From the NCBI GenBank assembly GCA_013360585.1, contig JABWBH010000022.1:1-64000 (forward strand): a stretch of DNA of 64,000 nucleotides, in the 5' to 3' direction. The position numbers and the translations under genes are program-made. The stretch is from Phycisphaerae bacterium. GTDB lineage: Bacteria; Planctomycetota; Phycisphaerae; UBA1845. Positions within the stretch are counted from its first letter, which is position 1. Every line of letters begins with the position of its first letter. This document shows, piece after piece, positions 8,937-18,266 of the stretch. Below the pieces are notes generated by a model that saw nothing but the letters and a program-made list of their open reading frames with translations, was not told the origin of the DNA and made no database searches.

Positions 8937-10058
8937 ATGTCGGCGACGATCGCGACATTTGAGCGGCTGAAGTCGAAGGGGATCGCGGCCTTTAAGGGCG
9001 GGGATTATGCGACGGCGCGGTCGTATCTGGTGGACGCGGCGGAGTGCATGATCGAGCTTGCGGAGTCGGCGAAGACGGCGGAAGCGCGCCGGCAGCACGA
9101 GGAACTGGCGGGAGAGCTGGTCAGCCTGGCGAAGGAATGCGACGCGCGACGATCGCATCCGCAGGGCGCACCTCGCGTCCGCCAGCGGGAGAAGGACGAG
9201 GAAAACGCGACGGACGCCTCGGACTGGGTGGTCCGTGAGCGTCCGACGATCGGATTCGACGACATCGCGGGCCTGGAGGACGTCAAGACGGAAATCCGCC
9301 TGAAGATGATCTACCCCTTCGCGCATCCGGAACTGGCGGCGAAATACGGAATCACCGTCGGAGGAGGGATTCTCCTTTACGGACCGCCCGGAACGGGGAA
9401 GACGATGATCGCCAAGGCGATCGCCCGCGAGATCGATGCGACGTTCTTCCTTATCAGTCCCGCGCAAATCATGAGCAAGTGGGTGGGCGAGGCGGAGCAG
9501 AACATCAAGAAGTTGTTTGACGCGGCGAAGGCGGAGACGCCGTCGGTGATCTTCATCGACGAAGTTGAGGCGCTGGTTCCGCGGCGCAAGAGCGACGCCT
9601 CGACGGTCATGCAGCGCGTCGTGCCGCAGGTGCTTCAGGAGCTGGAGGGGTTCGACCGCAAGTCGGATCGGGCGCTGTTGTTCGTCGGGGCGACGAACAA
9701 GCCGTGGTTGATCGACGAGGCGATGCTGCGTCCGGGGCGGCTGGATGCGAAGGTGTACGTCGGACTGCCGGATCCGCCGGCGCGGTTCAAACTGCTGGAG
9801 ATTTACCTGGGGAAGAAACCGCTGGCGCCGGACGTGGAGTTCGGCGAGTTCTGCGACCTTCTGGAGGGATACAGCGGCGCGGACATCCGCAACATCGCCC
9901 AGCAGGCGGCGCACCTGCCGTTTCTGGAGGCGATCGGGGGCCAGCCGCCGCGTCCGATCGGCAGGTCGGACTTGTTGTCCGTGATCGAGCGTACGCCGCC
10001 GTCGGTGGACAAGGGGGATCTGACGAGGTTTGAGAAGTTCACCGCGACGGGCGACTGA
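8937..10058 (+). CDS. Vps4/katanin-like AAA ATPase with MIT-like N-terminus
   Basis: This 373-residue protein belongs to the AAA family and most resembles the meiotic clade (Vps4, katanin, spastin). Residues 1-72 are predicted helical with a FKGGDYATARSYLVDAAEC segment like an MIT domain. Walker A is GPPGTGKT (149-156), Walker B VIFIDE (204-209), sensor 1 GATN (251-254) and the second region of homology LRPGR with arginine fingers (264-268). The pore loop reads MSKWVGEAE, very close to the SKWMGESE of Vps4, and the C-terminus PPSVDKGDLTRFEKFT matches the Vps4 C-terminal helix pattern. The ATG at 8937 is chosen over an upstream one at 8817, which adds 40 low-complexity residues. Such enzymes pull apart polymers or membranes-associated assemblies; the target here is unknown. 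The next gene, 42 bases on, is the likely partner. Confidence 0.88.
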   Translation: MSATIATFERLKSKGIAAFKGGDYATARSYLVDAAECMIELAESAKTAEARRQHEELAGELVSLAKECDARRSHPQGAPRVRQREKDEENATDASDWVVRERPTIGFDDIAGLEDVKTEIRLKMIYPFAHPELAAKYGITVGGGILLYGPPGTGKTMIAKAIAREIDATFFLISPAQIMSKWVGEAEQNIKKLFDAAKAETPSVIFIDEVEALVPRRKSDASTVMQRVVPQVLQELEGFDRKSDRALLFVGATNKPWLIDEAMLRPGRLDAKVYVGLPDPPARFKLLEIYLGKKPLAPDVEFGEFCDLLEGYSGADIRNIAQQAAHLPFLEAIGGQPPRPIGRSDLLSVIERTPPSVDKGDLTRFEKFTATGD

Positions 10059-10100
10059 CGCGGGAGAAATGACGCCCGGGATGGGCTTGAGCCTGCAACG

Positions 10101-11927
10101 ATGCTGCGACGAGCGCCGCAACCTGATCCGCGACGGGAGGGGTCCGGCGGGACCGCGCCTTCGGCGGTGACGATCGACGCGATCCTGTCGTCTCCGGACG
10201 TGGTGGCGCTGCGGATCAGTGCGAGAGAGGCGCTCGACGCCTTGCGGCGGGTGTCGAGGATGCCTGCGGGTGGGATCGGACTGGCGTTTCACGAGGGCGG
10301 GGAGCGCGAACTGATTCCTGAAGGAGCGGATACGACGGTACGGGGCGTCGTCGAGGTGTTTGCCGCGAGGACATCGCCGACGGCGGTTGCAGTTCGGATC
10401 GACCGGCTGGTCAGCGCGGACGCCTACCCGGTCGAAGTGCGTTTGCAGGTTCGCGTCCGCGTCGGGTCCGATCCGGGCGACCTGACTTCATTGCGCGAGC
10501 GTCTGTCCGACGCAGGGGGTGTTGTCCGGCGGGAGGCGATTGCGGCGGAGTTCGCCGGTTCAATGAAGACCGCGCTGGCGGACGTTGCGGCGTCGATGCC
10601 GATGTCGGAACTGGCGACCGATGCGGGGCGACGGCGGATGACCGAAACGGCGCAGCGGGAACTGGAGCGGGCGGCGTTCCTCTGCGGCCTGATCGTGGAC
10701 GTCTCCCCGGAACCGGAGGTGTATTCAGAGGCCTACGACCGCGCCTGTCGTGCGGCGGAGCATGCGGAGCAACGTCGTCGGCAGCACGAAGCCGATGCGG
10801 CGCTGCGGGACGCGCGGCGAGCCGAGCATGCGCGGGAGATCGAGCAATATGCTTCGTTGTTGTCGAAGCTGGACCGGATGACGACCGAACATCCGGAGGC
10901 TCGGAGGGCGGACCTGATCCGGCGGTTCGCCGAGCCGGAGCGAGCGCGGTTATACGAGGGCATGCTCGCCCGTCAGCGGACGGCGCGGCGCACTGAATTC
11001 GTGGTGGCGGCTGCGGGGGACGAGGTGCTGCTGTTTTCGCCGTCGGATGGCGGGGCGCCGTCGCGGCGGATCGTTCTTCGGGGCGAAGCCGGTCCACCCC
11101 GGTCCGTCCGGTTCGTTGCAGCGGACAAGGGGCTCCGGATGCTTCTGGTCGGAGCGGCGACGGGCGTATATCTGGTGGACCTGGAGCGAGGTGAGATTCT
11201 TCAGGCGCGTACCGTGTCGGCGACTCCTCCTTCCGTCAAGGGTGGCTTTAATAGCGCAGCGCTGGCGGGAGGATGCATCCTTGCATCGCACTCGGAGCTG
11301 GGCCTGCATCGGTGGTCGCAGGATGACCTGGAGGCGTTCAGTACACCGGTAATTCCTGATCGGACGGCCGGGGCGTCATCGGTGCGGGCGGTACAGGTTT
11401 GCGGGGGGGAGCTGTATTGCGCCGCGGGCGGCACGGTGCTGGCGTGGGGGGTCGCGGAAACGAGCCCCGGGACGGTGCGCGAGCTTCGGGGCGCGCGATC
11501 GGTGATCACCGCGCTGTGCGCTACGGAGGCGCTCGGCGTGTTTGCCGGAACGGCGGACGGGTCGTTGCTGCACTGGGAGGGGCCGAATGAGGATCGCCCC
11601 GTCGAGCTGCATCTCGGGCGGAGTCGACCGGTCGAGTCCGTCAGCGTCGTGGAGTCTGAGGGCTTGACGCGGGTCATCTTCACGGACACGTCGCCAGCGG
11701 TTCATGCGAGGGTTCTGGGGGACACGGTGTCGTGGCGGTATGAGGCATCGGGTCAGACGTTGCGCCGGGCAGCTGCGGCGGAGGACGTGATCGCGGCGGT
11801 CACGGAACTGCGGGACCGGTTGATGTGGTTCGACGCCCTCGATCCGAACCGGCCCGTCGCGGTCGTTCATGTGGCGCGGGACTTCGGACACACGATTCAG
11901 GACGTATGTCTGGCGCCTGTTGCGTGA
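10101..11927 (+). CDS. SPFH-like domain plus coiled coil plus beta-propeller protein
   Basis: This 608-residue protein is not a named family that I recognise. Residues about 50-210 look like an SPFH/band-7 domain: a PAGGIGLAFHEGGERELIPEG opening, beta strands VEVRLQVRVRV, then the helical DVAASMPMSELATDAGRR region. A charged coiled coil follows (about 215-285, rich in RRAEHAREIEQ). Residues about 295-608 are repeated beta strands with GxxDGSLLHWEG and TGVYLVDLERGEIL blades, as in WD40-like propellers. No signal peptide or membrane helix is seen, so it is probably cytoplasmic or peripheral. The start has a weak ribosome site; a GTG at about 10168 is an alternative. It is 42 bases downstream of the Vps4-like ATPase and likely co-transcribed with it, which suggests a substrate or adaptor. 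Confidence 0.6.
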   Translation: MLRRAPQPDPRREGSGGTAPSAVTIDAILSSPDVVALRISAREALDALRRVSRMPAGGIGLAFHEGGERELIPEGADTTVRGVVEVFAARTSPTAVAVRIDRLVSADAYPVEVRLQVRVRVGSDPGDLTSLRERLSDAGGVVRREAIAAEFAGSMKTALADVAASMPMSELATDAGRRRMTETAQRELERAAFLCGLIVDVSPEPEVYSEAYDRACRAAEHAEQRRRQHEADAALRDARRAEHAREIEQYASLLSKLDRMTTEHPEARRADLIRRFAEPERARLYEGMLARQRTARRTEFVVAAAGDEVLLFSPSDGGAPSRRIVLRGEAGPPRSVRFVAADKGLRMLLVGAATGVYLVDLERGEILQARTVSATPPSVKGGFNSAALAGGCILASHSELGLHRWSQDDLEAFSTPVIPDRTAGASSVRAVQVCGGELYCAAGGTVLAWGVAETSPGTVRELRGARSVITALCATEALGVFAGTADGSLLHWEGPNEDRPVELHLGRSRPVESVSVVESEGLTRVIFTDTSPAVHARVLGDTVSWRYEASGQTLRRAAAAEDVIAAVTELRDRLMWFDALDPNRPVAVVHVARDFGHTIQDVCLAPVA

Positions 11928-12084
11928 GGGGCGGCGGAGAGCTGGCGGCTTTGCGAAGGCCCCGACGAGGCGGTGTCTGATTCCGCCGCGTTTTCGGATG
12001 CGCGGCGCTTGCATCGTCGCGGAAGCGGCGTATTCTCAGCGCGGCGGCGCGGACACGGCAGGTTCCATCCCGGAGGTTTTCGTC

Positions 12085-13101
12085 TTGGCGCGCAAACGAG
12101 GTCAGAACCGACGTCGCGCGAGCATGTTGATTGTGCTCGGTCTGCTGGCATGCGGCGGGTATGCGTGGTACTTCGAGGTCGGTCCGTTCTCGCGGAAGGC
12201 GTCGCCGGAACCCGAGCCGATCAGTCCGACACTGCTGGCGTCGCTGCGCTCCGAGGACCACGCGACGACCGGCAATCCCTTTCCTGAGGTTTCGGAGAAA
12301 GGCGCGCAATCCGCTCCGTCGAGCGGCCCTGCGACGCCGTCGGCGCCCTCGGCGGCGCAGGGATTGAAACTGATCGAGTCCGCGCGAGGCCAGATTCAAT
12401 CCGGGAATCTCATCGCCGCGCGGCAGCAGCTCTCCGAGGCGATGAACTCGGGGCTGGAAAGTGCGAAGCAGGTAGAAATCCGGGCGGAGCTGGTGCGTCT
12501 CGGTCAGGCAACCGTGTTTTCGCCGCGCGTCTACGCTGACGACCCGCTGGCGGGGCAGTACATCGTCGCGGGCGGAGACACGCTGGAGAAGATCGCCCGG
12601 AAGCACAAGGTGACGGCCGGTCTGCTGGCGCGCATCAACAATATTCCTAACATCAACCTGATCCGGCAGGGGCAGACGCTCAAGGTTCTGCACGGTCCGT
12701 TTCACGCGAAGGTGACGAAAAGCGCCTTCCGGATGGACGTGTACCTTCAGGACACGTTCGTGCAGTCGTTTCCGGTGGGGCTGGGAGCGGAGGACGGGAC
12801 GCCGACGGGGACGTGGGAAGTCGGCGAGAAGTTGGTGAACCCGACGTTTTATCATCCGCGCGAAAACAAGGTGTACGCGGCGGACGACCCGATGAACCCG
12901 CTGGGCGAACGCTGGATTGCGTTGAAAGGCGTCGCCGGCAACGCGGTGGGGCAGATGCGTTACGGCCTTCACGGAACGATCGAGCCGGACTCGATCGGGC
13001 GGAGCGTCTCGCTGGGGTGCATCCGGATGCACAATCCGGATGTTGAGCTGGTGTACGACATGCTCGTGCCCGCGCTGTCGACCGTGCTGGTGGCGGATTG
13101 A
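12085..13101 (+). CDS. L,D-transpeptidase with LysM domain
   Basis: This 338-residue membrane-anchored protein makes or remodels peptidoglycan cross-links, or anchors proteins to it. It has a cationic N-terminus with one membrane segment (MLIVLGLLACGGYAWYF), a proline/alanine linker, a short helical region, a LysM domain (GQYIVAGGDTLEKIARKHKV to GQTLKVL) and a YkuD catalytic domain with the HGT...SLGCIRM active-site motif containing the nucleophilic cysteine. I choose the TTG at 12085 because GGAGG lies 8 bases upstream; ATG codons further upstream at 11869 fall within the previous gene and add an arginine-rich extension. It is the third gene after the AAA/SPFH pair on the same strand. Confidence 0.88.
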   Translation: MARKRGQNRRRASMLIVLGLLACGGYAWYFEVGPFSRKASPEPEPISPTLLASLRSEDHATTGNPFPEVSEKGAQSAPSSGPATPSAPSAAQGLKLIESARGQIQSGNLIAARQQLSEAMNSGLESAKQVEIRAELVRLGQATVFSPRVYADDPLAGQYIVAGGDTLEKIARKHKVTAGLLARINNIPNINLIRQGQTLKVLHGPFHAKVTKSAFRMDVYLQDTFVQSFPVGLGAEDGTPTGTWEVGEKLVNPTFYHPRENKVYAADDPMNPLGERWIALKGVAGNAVGQMRYGLHGTIEPDSIGRSVSLGCIRMHNPDVELVYDMLVPALSTVLVAD

Positions 13102-13126
13102 CGGTATTGCGGGAGCGGAGGGGGGC

Positions 13127-13492
13127 TTGGCGGCGTCTCGTTTCAATCTTCGACGGGTCGAGGTGCAGGCCGCGTGGGCGTTGAAGCTCGCGGTGCTGGC
13201 GTTGCTTCCGCTCGGCGTGGCGGCGTGGCAGCTCGTCATCCGGTATGACCCGGAGATGCGGGGGGTGCCCTACGGGGCGCGGTCGTGGCTTCTGCCGGCG
13301 ATGCTCGTGTGCCTCGGAGCGGCCGTCGCGCTGAGCTTTATCGGCGCGCTTCTCGGATACAACAGCGCGGATCACCGGCGAAACGACCGCCCGGGGCGAT
13401 CGTGGGCCGGCTTCTTCGTCGGCGTCGCCGGGGCGACGATCGGCATCATTGCGTTGATCGCGTTCTGGTTGCTGAAGATCGCGGTCGCTTGA
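13127..13492 (+). CDS. small membrane protein, unknown
   Basis: The 121-residue product has three predicted membrane helices: LKLAVLALLPLGVAAWQLVI, LLPAMLVCLGAAVALSFIGA and FFVGVAGATIGIIALIAFWL. A loop with HRRNDRPGRS lies between the second and third. The start is taken as TTG at 13127, which has GGAGGGG immediately ahead; translation from the next ATG would lose the first helix. It begins 25 bases after the L,D-transpeptidase stop and is probably in the same operon. I do not recognise the family. Confidence 0.6.
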   Translation: MAASRFNLRRVEVQAAWALKLAVLALLPLGVAAWQLVIRYDPEMRGVPYGARSWLLPAMLVCLGAAVALSFIGALLGYNSADHRRNDRPGRSWAGFFVGVAGATIGIIALIAFWLLKIAVA

Positions 13493-13564
13493 GCGCTTGT
13501 CATCCGGCGGAATCCTTGCGGTTGCAGGTTGCCCCTCGTTGTCAGGCGCGCTATCCTCCGAGTC

Positions 13565-14692
13565 ATGCTGGATTCACGTGCGCAAAAAATACTGACGGAC
13601 CTGCTGACGCTCCCGACCGCGCCTTTCGCGGAGCATCACGTCCTCGGCTACGTCGAGGCGTTCCTGCGAGAACGCCGCGGCCTGCGTTGGACGCGCGATG
13701 ACGCCGGCAACGTGCTCATTCATTTCAAGCGTGGGCGCAAGACGGTGCGCCGCCCGGCCTGCATTACGGCGCACCTTGATCACCCCGGTTTCGTTGCGGA
13801 CCGGATGATCGGACCGCGACGGGTGCGGGCGTTCTGGCGAGGGTGGGTTCCGCCGGAGTTGTTCGTCGGGGCGAAGATGCGCTTCTTTCAGAATGACCGG
13901 TGGATCCGCGGAAAGGTGGCGTCGATCCGCACCGCGGTGAAAGCGGGGCGCAAGCGGGTGGACACGGCGGTGATCGACGTGACGACGCCGGTGGCGCCCG
14001 GGTCGATCGGGATGTGGGACTTCCCCGACCCGAAGATCCGCGGCGGGCGCATTTACGCCCGCGGGTGCGACGATCTGGCGGGTGCGGCGGCGATCCTCAC
14101 CTGTCTGGATCGCCTGACGCGGTCGCGCGCGCCGGGAGAGGCGTACTTCCTTCTGACGCGGGCGGAGGAAGTCGGATTCATCGGGACGATCGCCGCCTGC
14201 CGCCTCGGAACGATCCCGAAGCGCTGCGTCGTCGTCAACGTCGAGACCAGTTCGCAACTGCCCAATGCGCGGCAGGGTGACGGACCGATCCTGCGTGTCG
14301 GCGACAAGACCTCGTTGTTCGACCCCGGCGTGGCGGCGTGGCTGGGGGCGGTGGCGGGGCGGATCACGAAGCGCGACGGGGCGTTCAAGTTTCAGCGGAA
14401 ACTGATGGACGGGGGAACGTGCGAGGCGTCGGCTTTCTGCCAGTTCGGATACGAGGCCGCAGGCGTCTGCGTCGCGCTGGGGAACTATCACAACGTGGAC
14501 CGCGAGAACAACGTCCTCGCGCCCGAGTACATTCATCTTGAGGACTGGGCAAACCTGGTCCGGTGGTTCGAGGCGCTGGCCGCCGCGGATCACCCGTTTG
14601 TGCCCGGGAACCCGGAACTGGCGGCGTGGATCGCGGATCTTGAGGCGACGTACGCGGACCTGCTTGCCGCTTCGGTCGATGCGCCGGCGTAG
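13565..14692 (+). CDS. M42/M28-like zinc peptidase
   Basis: This 375-residue cytoplasmic protein has the metal-ligand layout of co-catalytic zinc aminopeptidases: THLDHPGF-like AHLDHPG (first histidine), GCDDLAGAAA (bridging aspartate), the TRAEEVGF catalytic-base/ligand glutamates, then NVETS and the C-terminal NYHNVD histidine. The inserted beta-domain between the first two motifs (GAKMRFFQNDRWIRGKVAS) is characteristic of the M42 glutamyl aminopeptidase/endoglucanase group. Start ATG at 13565. Substrate is unknown, presumably short peptides. It lies 72 bases after the small membrane protein. Confidence 0.82.
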   Translation: MLDSRAQKILTDLLTLPTAPFAEHHVLGYVEAFLRERRGLRWTRDDAGNVLIHFKRGRKTVRRPACITAHLDHPGFVADRMIGPRRVRAFWRGWVPPELFVGAKMRFFQNDRWIRGKVASIRTAVKAGRKRVDTAVIDVTTPVAPGSIGMWDFPDPKIRGGRIYARGCDDLAGAAAILTCLDRLTRSRAPGEAYFLLTRAEEVGFIGTIAACRLGTIPKRCVVVNVETSSQLPNARQGDGPILRVGDKTSLFDPGVAAWLGAVAGRITKRDGAFKFQRKLMDGGTCEASAFCQFGYEAAGVCVALGNYHNVDRENNVLAPEYIHLEDWANLVRWFEALAAADHPFVPGNPELAAWIADLEATYADLLAASVDAPA

Positions 14693-14878
14693 CGGACGTT
14701 CATCGCTACCGCGCGCCGCCTCCCTGTGAATGCGCCCACCCTGGATCGCCCCCCGCCGAGGCGCATTCATCAGGAAGCGGTCGTTCCGGGCGCTCGGCAC
14801 AATCGCTGCCTCACGATCGCGGTCCGGCCGGGCGCGTTGTTGCTCGGCGAAAGAACCGGGTCACGGTGCGGCGCGACA

Positions 14879-17512
14879 TCACGGCGTCGCCGGCAGCGGG
14901 CGGATCTTGATGTTGCGAAACCAGACCTTGTCGCCGTGATCCTGAAGCGCGATGCGGCCTTTCGGCTCCTTGCCGAAGCGGGGCAGCGTCTTGAACTTGC
15001 TGCCCTCGATGAGCTTGTTCCAGGCATCGCTGCCCAGTTCGAATCCGCAGACTTTGACGCCGTTAAGCCAGTGTTCGACGCGGGCGCCCTGCACGACGAT
15101 CCGTGCCTGATTGAACCGTCCGACCGGCAGCGTCAGATCCCGCGGGCAGGCGTACAAGGCGTAACACGCACCGGCGGAGGTCAGGGGGTTCTGGCCGTCG
15201 TTGTGCAGGTCGTTGTCCAGCACCTGCATCTCGGGACCGGTGTGCCAGACCGCATCAAGCCCGTCGCCTTCCGCGACCCGGTAGAAGATGCCGCTGTTGC
15301 CGCCGGGCGCGACTTTCCACTCCAGGCTCAGCTCGAAATTGTCGTACTCACCCGCGGTGACGATGTCGCCGCCGCCACCCACGCGCGTCAGGCAGCCGTC
15401 TTCGACCGCCCACCCGTCGGGCATCGCGTCCTTCTTGAATCCGCGCCATCCCGCCGTGGTCTTCCCGTCGAAAAGAAGCTTCCAGCCCGCCGCCGTTTCT
15501 TCGGGACTTAAGGCGTTGATCGCGGCGAGCGACGGCGCGGGCGACACGACCGTTCCGGTCTCCGTCGGCAGGGTGTTCATCGTGTACCACGTCTCCGCCG
15601 TCCAGAGGTCCGCGCCGCTCTCGGATCGGAACCCGCCGAGCAGCCGCAGATACACCACGCGATCCGCTTTCAATCCGGGAATCTCGAGGAACACCTGCTT
15701 GCGGTCCGCGGAGACGCTGGCGGATTTCACGTCCAGCGGCTGCTCGTCAGTCTTATGCGCGCCGGCTTCGCTCGACCAGGCGTAGCGCCACTGCTGAGCA
15801 AAGTAGAAGCGCGGATCGCCGCCGAAACCTGCGGGAAGCGGCTGGGTGAATTCGACCAGCAAACCGTTAGACTTCGCGCGAACCGTGTGCATCTCGAACG
15901 CGGATTTGTCGTTGAAACGAAGCTTGTGAAAACCGGCGTGATTCTTCCCCGGCTGACCCCACCCCGGGATGCTCCACCCGCCGAGGAACAAGGCGCCGTC
16001 CTGCGTCCACGCGAGCCGCGCCACACCGGATTCAAAACCCTGAGAAAACTGGAAAACGCAGCCTTGATACTCGTCGCCCACCTTCTCGAGCGCCGCCCGC
16101 GCGAGACCGCCGTAGGAGATGTCGCCGATGAGCATCTGCCCCTTGTACGGACCCGTCGGGATCAGCGACGGCTGCATCGGCGTCATTGCGACCTCGGCAT
16201 AAGGGAGGTAGACGGCGGGCGGCGACGGCGTCTTGTCCTGAAAAGGACCGGGCGGCGATGTCTTCACGCCGAAGAACCGTCCCGCTTTGACGTGAACGAG
16301 CTTTCCCGCCGGAACCCCGTCTCCGAACGTGTCGGTGGCGAACAACTCGCCGTCCGGACCGACGCCCAGACCCGTGGGGGATCGCAACCCGGAAGCGACG
16401 TATTCGAACTCGCCGTTGTCGAGCACCTTGATCACCGTTCCGCGACCGGCGACCTGCGGACTGAGCGTGCGCCCGGCTTCATCCAGAGCGAGCGCCAGGG
16501 CGATGTGAAGCGAGCCGTCCTTGAGCACCGGACCGGTCGAGAACTCATGATAATTGCCGCTGATCGGCCAGTTGGCGCAGACCGCCCGGTATTCCTTCGT
16601 GGTTCCCAGCGACCCCGGGTCGCAGATCAGTTGCGTCAGTTCCTGTCTCTGAAGCACAAACAGATCTTCGCCCACCACGGCGCAGCCCATCACATCCTCG
16701 AGACCGAACGCCAGCGGCCTCAGACGCATGTCGCCGCGATCGTCGCTTTCCCACCCGCTGAGGGCGTAAACCTCGTTGCGGAAATCCCAGCCGGTGACGA
16801 CGAGGTCGCCCCTCGGATGAAACGCAAGCCCGCTGACCCGAGGTTCGTACAACGCCGAGCCGCGGATCAGAAAAAGATCGCAGGCGGGGTGCAATCCGGC
16901 GAGCGGCTGTCCGTCGCCGGGTCGTCCGCGCTGAAGCTGAAAAGCAACGCGACGCGGTCCGGACATCGTCATCCGCGACTCGGTGGGGGGAACCCGAAGG
17001 CGGTCGGTCGGGATCGGCTCAAAGTCGCCCTCCGCGCCGGGGCGCTTCCACTCCAGCTTCAGCAAGGCGTCTCCCGTGTTGTCGAAATGCAGGATCCGGA
17101 TTCTCTGCGGACCGACCACCAGCCCCGCCGAGACTGTTGCGGACTCCCCGGATCGCAGCCCGTCGAGATCGATGACCGTGCGATCGCTCAGAAAGAAGCG
17201 GGCGCCGTCGTCGCAGGTCAGTCGGAACTGGTACTCGCCGGACTCCTCGATCATCAGCGTGGCGATCACCTCGGTCACGAACCGGTCCTGCATCGGCGCG
17301 AAGTCGCCGCGCGTGGAGGCGAGGTCGATCACGGGAGCAATCCGGCAGAGGTTCGCCGGTTCGCCGTCCACGGGCGCGTAGATCCGCGTCATTGTCCGCC
17401 CCACGTCATAAAGCCGCACCAGCGCTCCGGGCTCCCCCGATGAAGGCGCCTGCGCCAGCACATGAAGGCCCGGAACCAGCGCCAAAAGCGTAGAGCATAC
17501 AATCCGATGCAT
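14879..17512 (-). CDS. PA14 + sorbosone-dehydrogenase-like propeller + DUF1080 secreted protein
   Basis: This 877-residue protein has a signal peptide (MHRIVCSTLLALVPGLHVLAQ). Residues about 25-180 form a PA14-type carbohydrate-binding domain (SGEYQFRLTCDDGARFFLSD). Residues about 190-600 form a PVC-type glucose/sorbosone-dehydrogenase-like beta-propeller (GLRSPTGLGVGPDGELFATD, GPYKGQMLIGDISYGGL). Residues about 665-877 form DUF1080, the 3-keto-disaccharide hydrolase fold (GWKLLFDGKTTAGWRG, NSGIFYRV, ALQDHGDKVWFRNIKIRPL). The chain is therefore likely to act on glycans outside the cytoplasm. GGGAG lies upstream of the ATG. It is the last gene of a three-gene minus-strand cluster with a DUF6797-like gene and an MFS transporter. 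Confidence 0.88.
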   Translation of the reverse strand: MHRIVCSTLLALVPGLHVLAQAPSSGEPGALVRLYDVGRTMTRIYAPVDGEPANLCRIAPVIDLASTRGDFAPMQDRFVTEVIATLMIEESGEYQFRLTCDDGARFFLSDRTVIDLDGLRSGESATVSAGLVVGPQRIRILHFDNTGDALLKLEWKRPGAEGDFEPIPTDRLRVPPTESRMTMSGPRRVAFQLQRGRPGDGQPLAGLHPACDLFLIRGSALYEPRVSGLAFHPRGDLVVTGWDFRNEVYALSGWESDDRGDMRLRPLAFGLEDVMGCAVVGEDLFVLQRQELTQLICDPGSLGTTKEYRAVCANWPISGNYHEFSTGPVLKDGSLHIALALALDEAGRTLSPQVAGRGTVIKVLDNGEFEYVASGLRSPTGLGVGPDGELFATDTFGDGVPAGKLVHVKAGRFFGVKTSPPGPFQDKTPSPPAVYLPYAEVAMTPMQPSLIPTGPYKGQMLIGDISYGGLARAALEKVGDEYQGCVFQFSQGFESGVARLAWTQDGALFLGGWSIPGWGQPGKNHAGFHKLRFNDKSAFEMHTVRAKSNGLLVEFTQPLPAGFGGDPRFYFAQQWRYAWSSEAGAHKTDEQPLDVKSASVSADRKQVFLEIPGLKADRVVYLRLLGGFRSESGADLWTAETWYTMNTLPTETGTVVSPAPSLAAINALSPEETAAGWKLLFDGKTTAGWRGFKKDAMPDGWAVEDGCLTRVGGGGDIVTAGEYDNFELSLEWKVAPGGNSGIFYRVAEGDGLDAVWHTGPEMQVLDNDLHNDGQNPLTSAGACYALYACPRDLTLPVGRFNQARIVVQGARVEHWLNGVKVCGFELGSDAWNKLIEGSKFKTLPRFGKEPKGRIALQDHGDKVWFRNIKIRPLPATP

Positions 17513-17606
17513 CCTCGGTGATCTCCCTGTTACAACCCCGTTTCCGCCCGCGCAACGGCGTCGCCGCGCGGGTCCGGGCGGGGGGCGCCGACCGCCGGTC
17601 GCGCTG

Positions 17607-18266
17607 CTAGTTGAATGCGAATCCGCAGATCGAGTATCCGTCCTTCTTGAACGTCAGCACGTACGTCTCCTGGTCCACGCCGACGCCGGCGGTTCCGAGG
17701 GTCTCGAAGCGGTCCCACGGAACTTCGCCGCGCAGCGGCAGGCTGATGCGCGTCTTCGGCGGCATGTCGTCGAACTCGATCCGCCGCTGGAGGATCAGTT
17801 CGTCGTTCTGCCCGAAGTGCGTCTGAAGCACCTCCGTCCCCTTGACTTCCTCGCCCCCGGGCAGGGTCAGCGAGAAATGAAACTTCACGTTGTTCTCGCC
17901 GAAGGTGTATCCCCGGAAACGCACCGCGGGAAACACCGGTTGACCGTTCTGCTCGACCTGCCAGATCGACGTGTCCGACGCCTGATAGTACCAGCGCTCT
18001 GCGCGCAAGGTGGACATTGCCGAGCGATCGCCCGACGAGGCCCACGTCCGCTGGTCGAATTCCCCCTTCCACGCCAGCGCCAGGCGGCATTCGCGGGCGT
18101 CGTAGGCTACCGTGATGTCCGGGCTGAGGACGACCACCGCCATCCGGGGCATGCCGTTCAGCGTGCATCGCGTGACCCGCAGCGTCTTTCCGATCGGCTG
18201 CTGCTGCGCCTCAGGACCGCTTATCATGATCCCCAGGAGCAACCGGATTAAAGCGCCGCTCATCAT
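17607..18266 (-). CDS. DUF6797-like secreted protein
   Basis: This 219-residue protein begins with a weak signal-like segment (ALIRLLLGIMISGPEAQ) and is mostly beta strands. The pattern RMAVVVLSPDITVAYDARECRLALAWKGEF and its AVRFRGYTFGENNVKFHFSL continuation match the DUF6797 module that usually precedes cytochrome or DUF1080 modules in PVC proteins. I infer the name from pattern memory only. Its ATG overlaps the stop of the upstream transporter by four bases (ATGA), so the two are translationally coupled. The DUF1080 gene follows 94 bases on. Together they suggest a periplasmic sugar-processing set. Confidence 0.6.
   Translation of the reverse strand: MMSGALIRLLLGIMISGPEAQQQPIGKTLRVTRCTLNGMPRMAVVVLSPDITVAYDARECRLALAWKGEFDQRTWASSGDRSAMSTLRAERWYYQASDTSIWQVEQNGQPVFPAVRFRGYTFGENNVKFHFSLTLPGGEEVKGTEVLQTHFGQNDELILQRRIEFDDMPPKTRISLPLRGEVPWDRFETLGTAGVGVDQETYVLTFKKDGYSICGFAFN

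Noticed and set aside
15755-17443. 562-residue plus-strand open frame
   Set aside because: Antisense of the DUF1080 protein, which has recognisable PA14, propeller and DUF1080 domains.
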